DNA of 6,212 nt, from the NCBI GenBank assembly GCA_023424585.1, contig JAFADT010000706.1:1-6212 (forward strand). Direction: 5' to 3'. The translations under genes were made by a program, and so were the position numbers. Source of the DNA: Pseudomonadota bacterium. Its GTDB lineage: Bacteria > Myxococcota > Myxococcia > Myxococcales > Myxococcaceae. Under the pieces are notes generated by a model. That model worked only from the letters and a program-made list of their open reading frames with translations. It made no database searches and was not told where the DNA came from. Below are positions 1 through 3,625 of this stretch, one piece after another; position 1 is the first letter of the stretch, and each line of letters starts with the position of its first letter.

Positions 1-1919
1 GCGCTCGCGCCCTCCGCGGCGCGGCGCAGGCGCGCGGCCTCCGCGGCGGACTCCGGCGGCACCAGCGCCTTGGGCCCCCGGCCAATCAGGTCCTCGCGCC
101 CGGCCAGCTTCAGCGCCTCGCGCGCCAGCGGCCAGTGCTCCGGGTTCCAGTACAGGAGCAGCGCCTTCTGGAGCCGCTTCTCACGCAGGCCCTTCGCCGT
201 GTAGACGGGCTCCATCTTCAGCGGGTCCAGGCCCGTGTAATACATGGCCGTGGCCACCGACATGGGCGTGGGGATGAAGTCCTGCACCTGCCGGGGCCGC
301 TTGCCCTTCTCCTTCAGCCACTGCGCCAGCATCACCATGTCCTCCAGCGTGGAGCCGGGGTGGCCGCTGATGAAGTAGGCGATGTCGTACTGCTCCTTGC
401 CCGCGTCCTCGCTGGCGCACGCGAACATGTGCTGGAAGCGCTCGAAGCTCTCGATGCCGGGCTTCTTCATCTTCTCCAGCACGCGCGGCGACACGTGCTC
501 CGGCGCCACGGACAGCTGGCCGCCCACGTGGTGCGCCGCCAGCTCCTTCACGTACTCCGGCGAGCGCTCCGCCAGGTCGTACCGCACGCCGCTCGCGATG
601 AAGACGTGCTTGATGCCCGGCTCCTCGCGCACCTCCCGCATCAGCGAGATGAGCGGCCCATGGTCCGTCTGGAGGTTCTCGCACACGCCCGGGTGCACGC
701 ACGACAGCTTGCGGCAGCGGCTCTCGATGTCCGGGCTCTTGCACTTGAGCTTGTACATGTTCGCCGTGGGCCCCCCCAGGTCCGTGATGGTCCCCCGGAA
801 GTCCCCCATGCGCCGCAGCTCGCGCACCTCGCGCATCACGCTCTGGGCGGAGCGGCTCTGGATGACGCGCCCCTCGTGCTCCGTGATGGAGCAGAAGGTG
901 CAGCCGCCAAAGCACCCGCGCATCAGCACCACCGAGTGCTTCACCGTCTCGTACGCGGGGATGGGCTCCCGGTACATGGGGTGCGGCACGCGGTTGAACT
1001 TCAGGTCATACAGCTCGTCCATGGCCACCGTGGACGTGTCCCCGGGCGCGTCCCCGGCGCCGTCCTCCAGCGGCCGGGCGGGCGGGTTCATGTAGATGGC
1101 GCGGTTGCCGTGGCGCTGCGCGATGGCGCGCGCGTTGCCGGGGTTGGTCTCCAACTGGAAGTCCCGGCTCATCACCGCGAAGGCGCGCGTGTCCGCCACC
1201 ACCTCCTCGTAGGAGGGCAGCACCACCACCTTCGAGTCCGCCGCGCGCCTCGCCGGGTCCGCCTCCAGGGCCTTCATCACCGCGTCGCTGATGAGGTGCG
1301 CGGTGCCCCGGATGTCCTTCAGGTCCTCGATGCGCTCGCCCCGGTTGAGCCGGTCGGCGATCTCCCAGATGGGCCGCTCGCCCATGCCGAACACCAGCAG
1401 GTCCGCCTTGGCGTCGAAGAGGATGGAGCGGCGCACCTTCTCGCTCCAGTAGTCGAAGTGCGCGATGCGGCGCAGGCTGGCCTCGATGCCGCCCAGGACG
1501 ATGGGCGCCTCCGGGTACGCCTCCCGGCAGCGCTGCGCGTAGACGATGGAGGCCCGGTCCGGCCGGCAGTTCGTCCGCCCGCCCGGGCTGTACTGGTCCT
1601 CCGAGCGGTTCTTCTTCTGGGCCGTCAGCCGGTTGAGCATCGAGTCCAGGTTGCCCGCCGCCACCCCGAAGAAGAGCCGGGGCGCCCCCAGCGCCTTGAA
1701 GGGCTCCGCCGAGTGCCAGTCCGGCTGGGGGATGATCCCCACCTTGAAGCCCCGCCCCTCCAGGAAGCGCGCGATCAGCACCGGCCCGAAGGCCGGGTGG
1801 TCCACGTAGGCGTCGCCGCTCACGATGATGATGTCGCACTGCTCCCACCCCCGGGCCTGCATGTCGGCGCGGGTGACGGGGAGGAACGGGTGGGCGTAGC
1901 GCGGGGTGATGGAGGCCAT
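1..1919 (-). CDS. ygiQ: YgiQ family radical SAM protein, C-terminus cut by window edge
   Basis: This frame is open from ATG at 1919 to the left edge (639 full codons, no stop). It starts [12 protein letters not shown] and continues with [29 protein letters not shown] and [10 protein letters not shown], which are hallmarks of the YgiQ N-terminal region (Radical_SAM_N, about residues 1-310). The radical SAM signature [18 protein letters not shown] supplies the CxxxCxxC ligands C336, C340 and C343 for a 4Fe-4S cluster that would cleave S-adenosylmethionine. [31 protein letters not shown] and YFISGHPG follow, and then a DUF3362-type C-terminus with [17 protein letters not shown] and [17 protein letters not shown]. 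Compared from memory with E. coli YgiQ (about 739 residues), only the variable tail appears missing, and the linker between GERP and the LPSYEEV motif is shorter. The family is a cytoplasmic Fe-S enzyme whose substrate is not known to me. The start is supported by a GAGGGGAG element 7 nt upstream. The gene is divergent from the lipoprotein gene. The family call is very secure; the reaction is not. Confidence 0.97.
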   Translation of the reverse strand, partial: MASITPRYAHPFLPVTRADMQARGWEQCDIIIVSGDAYVDHPAFGPVLIARFLEGRGFKVGIIPQPDWHSAEPFKALGAPRLFFGVAAGNLDSMLNRLTAQKKNRSEDQYSPGGRTNCRPDRASIVYAQRCREAYPEAPIVLGGIEASLRRIAHFDYWSEKVRRSILFDAKADLLVFGMGERPIWEIADRLNRGERIEDLKDIRGTAHLISDAVMKALEADPARRAADSKVVVLPSYEEVVADTRAFAVMSRDFQLETNPGNARAIAQRHGNRAIYMNPPARPLEDGAGDAPGDTSTVAMDELYDLKFNRVPHPMYREPIPAYETVKHSVVLMRGCFGGCTFCSITEHEGRVIQSRSAQSVMREVRELRRMGDFRGTITDLGGPTANMYKLKCKSPDIESRCRKLSCVHPGVCENLQTDHGPLISLMREVREEPGIKHVFIASGVRYDLAERSPEYVKELAAHHVGGQLSVAPEHVSPRVLEKMKKPGIESFERFQHMFACASEDAGKEQYDIAYFISGHPGSTLEDMVMLAQWLKEKGKRPRQVQDFIPTPMSVATAMYYTGLDPLKMEPVYTAKGLREKRLQKALLLYWNPEHWPLAREALKLAGREDLIGRGPKALVPPESAAEAARLRRAAEGAS

Positions 1920-1926
1920 GGGCGTG

Positions 1927-1934
1927 CTCCCCTC
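1927..1934 (-). promoter_or_regulatory. Ribosome binding site of the YgiQ-family gene
   Basis: The minus strand reads GAGGGGAG here, followed by a 7-nt spacer and then ATG at 1919. This is a good Shine-Dalgarno match at normal distance. It fixes the start at MASITPRY, which also agrees with where the family homology begins. Confidence 0.8.
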
Positions 1935-2023
1935 AACAGCGGGGGGAGGGCCCAACCAACCCCATCAGGGCGGGCCCTGTCCACTGCGACGGCCGCCCGC
2001 CCGCCTGTTCCCCGAGGGGCCGG

Positions 2024-2038
2024 CGACCTGTCAGGTCG
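2024..2038. repeat. Perfect inverted repeat, possible operator
   Basis: The sequence CGACCTG-T-CAGGTCG has two perfect 7-bp arms around a single central base. A one-base centre cannot form a normal RNA hairpin loop, so a binding site for a dimeric regulator is the more natural reading. It lies 105 bp upstream of the YgiQ-family start and about 230 bp upstream of the lipoprotein start. If the sigma-54-like element is real, it is about 130 bp upstream of the expected transcription start, a usual distance for an activator site. The function is inferred. Confidence 0.5.
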
Positions 2039-2098
2039 TCCAAACCCAGACACCGCGTGCGTCGTTTCTCGACTCCTCGCAAAGAATGACAACCGGGT

Positions 2099-2114
2099 CA
2101 TTGGGGCTCCAATG
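2099..2114. repeat. Perfect inverted repeat CATTGG-N4-CCAATG
   Basis: Two perfect 6-bp arms, CATTGG and CCAATG, are separated by GGCT. The element is in the AT-richer core of the divergent spacer, 22 bp upstream of the sigma-54-like element. It could be an operator for either flanking gene or a small stem-loop. It does not share its half-site with the palindrome at 2024-2038, so a single regulator binding both is not suggested. Confidence 0.4.
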
Positions 2115-2135
2115 GGGTGTCTGTGCCCCTGGATC

Positions 2136-2151
2136 TGGGTACAGCTTTGCC
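2136..2151 (+). promoter_or_regulatory. Possible sigma-54 (-24/-12) promoter for the lipoprotein gene
   Basis: TGGGTACAGCTTTGCC has GG at 2137-2138 and GC at 2149-2150, exactly the 10-bp separation of the TGGCACG-N4-TTGCW sigma-54 consensus. The TTGC of the -12 box and the TGG of the -24 box match, while the interior of the -24 box (GTAC) is imperfect. Transcription would start near 2162, giving a leader of about 105 nt. Myxobacteria use sigma-54 widely, but one such match can occur by chance, so this is tentative. Confidence 0.35.
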
Positions 2152-2257
2152 TGTATTGCTAGAAAAATCCGTTTGTGGCAGAGAATTGTTCACGGGCCTG
2201 GCTGTCATTGTCTGGCATCAGGCCCGCTCCCCACATCCCGGCACCGCCCTTCTCATT

Positions 2258-2265
2258 GGAGAGAG
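2258..2265 (+). promoter_or_regulatory. Ribosome binding site of the lipoprotein gene, decides the start
   Basis: GGAGAGAG lies just upstream of ATG at 2268, with GGAG 6 nt from the start codon. It selects the ATG that begins a classical lipoprotein signal peptide over the in-frame ATG at 2175, which would put 31 unrelated residues in front of the signal. Confidence 0.85.
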
Positions 2266-2267
2266 TC

Positions 2268-3413
2268 ATGTCCTTGCGCCGTCCGCTGTCCCTGTTCGCC
2301 TCCCTGCTGGTGCTGGGCGGCTGCGGTACCGAAACCCTGGAGGACGGCGCGGTCGTGGGCGAGGCCCGGTCGGCGTTGCACACGGGCATCGACCTGGCGG
2401 TGTCCGAGGTGGGGGTGACGTGTGAGGGCGACACGCTGACGGTGACGGGCGCCATCCAGAACGCGGCGCCCACGGGCATCGACCCGTCCATCGCGGGCAT
2501 CTACGCGGGGAACCCGGCGGAAGGGGGCACGCTGCTCGACACCATCGACGTGCCCTGGCTGGTGGGTCAGGAGCGCTATCCGTTCTCCAAGGTGGTGACG
2601 GTGCCGGAGGGCACGCAGCGGCTGTACGTGGTCGCGGACACCTTCGACTTCTTTCCGGAGGACGACGAGACGAACAACACGGCGGTGGTGACGCTGTCGG
2701 CCGACGGCGGCTGTGTGGCGAACCAGGCGCCGGTGGCGATGTGCGAGAACGTGACGGTGGTGGCGGACGCGGCCTGCTCGGCGCCGGCGTCCATCGACAA
2801 CGGCTCGTATGACGTGGACCTCTTCCCGCAGGCGCTGAGCCGTCAGCAGAGCCCGGCGGGGCCCTACACGGTGGGCGCGACGCCGGTGACGCTCACGGTG
2901 TCGGACGGCATGGACTCGGCTTCGTGCTCCGCGACGGTGACGGTGGTGGACCAGACGGGGCCGGTGGCCGGGGCGAGCAGGGACCTGGTGCTGCCGCGCT
3001 CGCCGTTCGCGGACTACAAGACGGTGACGCTGGCGGACTGCGCGCAGGCGGCGACGGACAACTGCGGCGGGACGATGAACCTCCAGCAGTCCGCCACCAT
3101 CCTCCGCGTGGAGTCGGATGAGACGGAGGACGCGCTGGTCAGCCTGAACCTCTTCAAGTGCGACGACATCAAGCTGGCCGCGGACCGGAAGTCCGCGCAG
3201 CTGCGCGCGGAGTCCAGCCTGCTGGGCAACGGCCGCGTCTACACGATGGTCTACGAGGTGAAGGACGCCTCTGGCAACGCGACCACGGGCACGTGCAAGG
3301 TGAAGGTCCCCAGCCTCCAGGGCCTCATCTCCATCGGCGTGGGCCCCGCGTACTGCCAGGGCACGGGTTGCCCGGCGGGCACGGGCAGCGGGCTGCTCTG
3401 CTCGCTGCTGTAG
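2268..3413 (+). CDS. Secreted lipoprotein with CARDB-like and HYR/Ig-like domains
   Basis: The product has 381 residues and ends at TAG 3411-3413. It begins MSLRRPLSLFASLLVLGGC: two arginines, a hydrophobic core and lipobox L16-G17-G18-C19, so it should be cleaved by signal peptidase II and lipidated on C19. Gly at +2 gives no inner-membrane retention signal by the E. coli rule. Residues about 40-143 (DLAVSEVGV through DETNNTAVVTL) fit a CARDB-type beta sandwich. Residues about 153-228 (NQAPVAMCENVTV to CSATVTVVDQTGP) fit an HYR-like Ig fold. Residues about 229-347 form a further, less regular beta region ending YEVKDASGNATTGTCKVKV. Twelve non-lipid cysteines (52, 149, 159, 170, 220, 258, 266, 298, 343, 363, 368, 378) suggest disulfides formed outside the cytoplasm. 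The tail is rich in Gly and Cys. No catalytic motif is visible, so a surface binding or structural role is inferred. It is probably a single-gene transcript, ending in the hairpins downstream. Lipoprotein and CDS calls are firm; the exact function is unknown. Confidence 0.9.
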   Translation: MSLRRPLSLFASLLVLGGCGTETLEDGAVVGEARSALHTGIDLAVSEVGVTCEGDTLTVTGAIQNAAPTGIDPSIAGIYAGNPAEGGTLLDTIDVPWLVGQERYPFSKVVTVPEGTQRLYVVADTFDFFPEDDETNNTAVVTLSADGGCVANQAPVAMCENVTVVADAACSAPASIDNGSYDVDLFPQALSRQQSPAGPYTVGATPVTLTVSDGMDSASCSATVTVVDQTGPVAGASRDLVLPRSPFADYKTVTLADCAQAATDNCGGTMNLQQSATILRVESDETEDALVSLNLFKCDDIKLAADRKSAQLRAESSLLGNGRVYTMVYEVKDASGNATTGTCKVKVPSLQGLISIGVGPAYCQGTGCPAGTGSGLLCSLL

Positions 3414-3414
3414 C

Positions 3415-3435
3415 CCGCGAGGGGCGTGCTCGCGG
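3415..3435 (+). terminator. Hairpin 1, directly after the lipoprotein stop codon
   Basis: CCGCGAG (3415-3421) and CTCGCGG (3429-3435) form a perfect 7-bp, GC-rich stem with a 7-nt loop. It begins two bases after the stop codon. No T-run follows, so it may protect the 3' end or help pausing rather than act as a textbook intrinsic terminator. Confidence 0.45.
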
Positions 3436-3439
3436 TGAT

Positions 3440-3478
3440 GACGGCCCGGGTCCGCGAGGGTGCGCGGCCCGGGCCGTC
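3440..3478 (+). terminator. Hairpin 2, strong stem-loop, main candidate terminator of the lipoprotein gene
   Basis: GACGGCCCGGG (3440-3450) pairs perfectly with CCCGGGCCGTC (3468-3478). Inside it, after one bulged T, CCGCG (3452-3456) pairs with CGCGG (3463-3467), leaving the loop AGGGTG. This gives 16 base pairs, nearly all G-C. It is the strongest structure in the window and lies 27 bp after the stop codon. It lacks a downstream T-run, so termination is likely but not proven. Confidence 0.6.
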
Positions 3479-3482
3479 GTGC

Positions 3483-3502
3483 GTGAAGCGGCGGGGCTTC
3501 AC
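3483..3502 (+). repeat. Hairpin 3 in the lipoprotein-helicase spacer
   Basis: GTGAAGC (3483-3489) and GCTTCAC (3496-3502) form a perfect 7-bp stem with a 6-nt loop. An overlapping alternative pairs GGCGG (3490-3494) with CCGCC (3502-3506), so the two folds exclude each other. It follows hairpin 2 after four bases and may extend the terminator region. Confidence 0.5.
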
Positions 3503-3513
3503 CGCCGGTGCAG

Positions 3514-3536
3514 GCGTGCGAGGGGCCCTCGCGCGC
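3514..3536. repeat. Long palindrome abutting the helicase promoter
   Basis: GCGTGCGAGGG and CCCTCGCGCGC are 11-nt arms around one G. The inner seven pairs are perfect (GCGAGGG/CCCTCGC); the outer part has one T-G mismatch. With a one-base centre it is better read as a DNA binding site than as an RNA hairpin. It ends one base before the -35 box at 3538, a position where a bound protein could repress or activate the helicase promoter. The regulatory role is inferred. Confidence 0.5.
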
Positions 3537-3537
3537 G

Positions 3538-3566
3538 TTGACGCAGATCGACGCCTCCCCTAGCTT
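3538..3566 (+). promoter_or_regulatory. Sigma-70-type promoter for the helicase gene
   Basis: TTGACG (3538-3543) and TAGCTT (3561-3566) are separated by exactly 17 bp. The -35 box matches TTGACA at five of six bases, and TAGCTT fits the TA...T pattern common for GC-rich bacterial -10 boxes. Transcription would start near 3573, about 50 nt upstream of ATG 3626. The promoter lies after the hairpin cluster, so the helicase gene is likely independent of the lipoprotein gene. Confidence 0.65.
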
Positions 3567-3625
3567 GGCCGGCTCCCGGCACCGCCCTCTCCGGCGTTGT
3601 GGAAGGGCCGCCGCGAGCACCCCGT

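Larger units (their letters stand above)
1920..2267. other. Divergent intergenic region between the YgiQ-family and lipoprotein genes
   Basis: This 348-bp spacer separates two divergently transcribed genes, so it should hold both promoters. Its half next to the YgiQ-family gene is GC-rich with runs of G and C. Its middle is clearly AT-richer than the rest of the window: 15 of 40 bases are G or C at 2151-2190. It contains two perfect inverted repeats (2024-2038 and 2099-2114) and a sigma-54-like element (2136-2151), listed separately. I found no convincing sigma-70 promoter for the minus-strand gene. Short ORFs crossing this spacer do not resemble real proteins. Confidence 0.9.

Noticed and set aside
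2064..2092. Possible sigma-70 promoter for the YgiQ-family gene (minus-strand TTGTCA, 17 bp, AGAAAC)
   Set aside because: The -35 box and spacing are acceptable, but AGAAAC is a very poor -10 box without the TA...T pattern.
1820..2101. Small minus-strand ORF starting MTRLSFFARSRE in the divergent spacer
   Set aside because: It overlaps the start of the YgiQ-family gene in another frame, becomes Pro/Arg/Ser-rich low complexity, and matches nothing I recognise.
135..2162. 675-codon plus-strand ORF antisense to the YgiQ-family gene
   Set aside because: The translation is low-complexity and rich in Arg, His, Ala and Leu, as expected from reading a GC-rich gene on its opposite strand. The minus-strand frame has unambiguous family motifs, and this ORF has none.
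2176..2190. Second sigma-54-like sequence TGGCAGAGAATTGTT
   Set aside because: The spacing between the two boxes is one base short, and the essential GC of the -12 box is GT.
2175..2267. In-frame upstream ATG giving a 31-residue longer lipoprotein
   Set aside because: It would bury the lipoprotein signal peptide, and the good ribosome binding site is at the ATG at 2268.
2381..2484. 14-bp direct repeat CACGGGCATCGACC at 2381-2394 and 2471-2484
   Set aside because: It is inside the coding sequence, 90 bp apart (30 codons), and encodes the same TGID peptide. Chance plus codon bias is enough to explain it.
2253..3620. 455-codon minus-strand ORF antisense to the lipoprotein gene
   Set aside because: It is Arg/His-rich without domains. 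The plus frame has a signal peptide, lipobox, ribosome binding site and recognisable beta domains.
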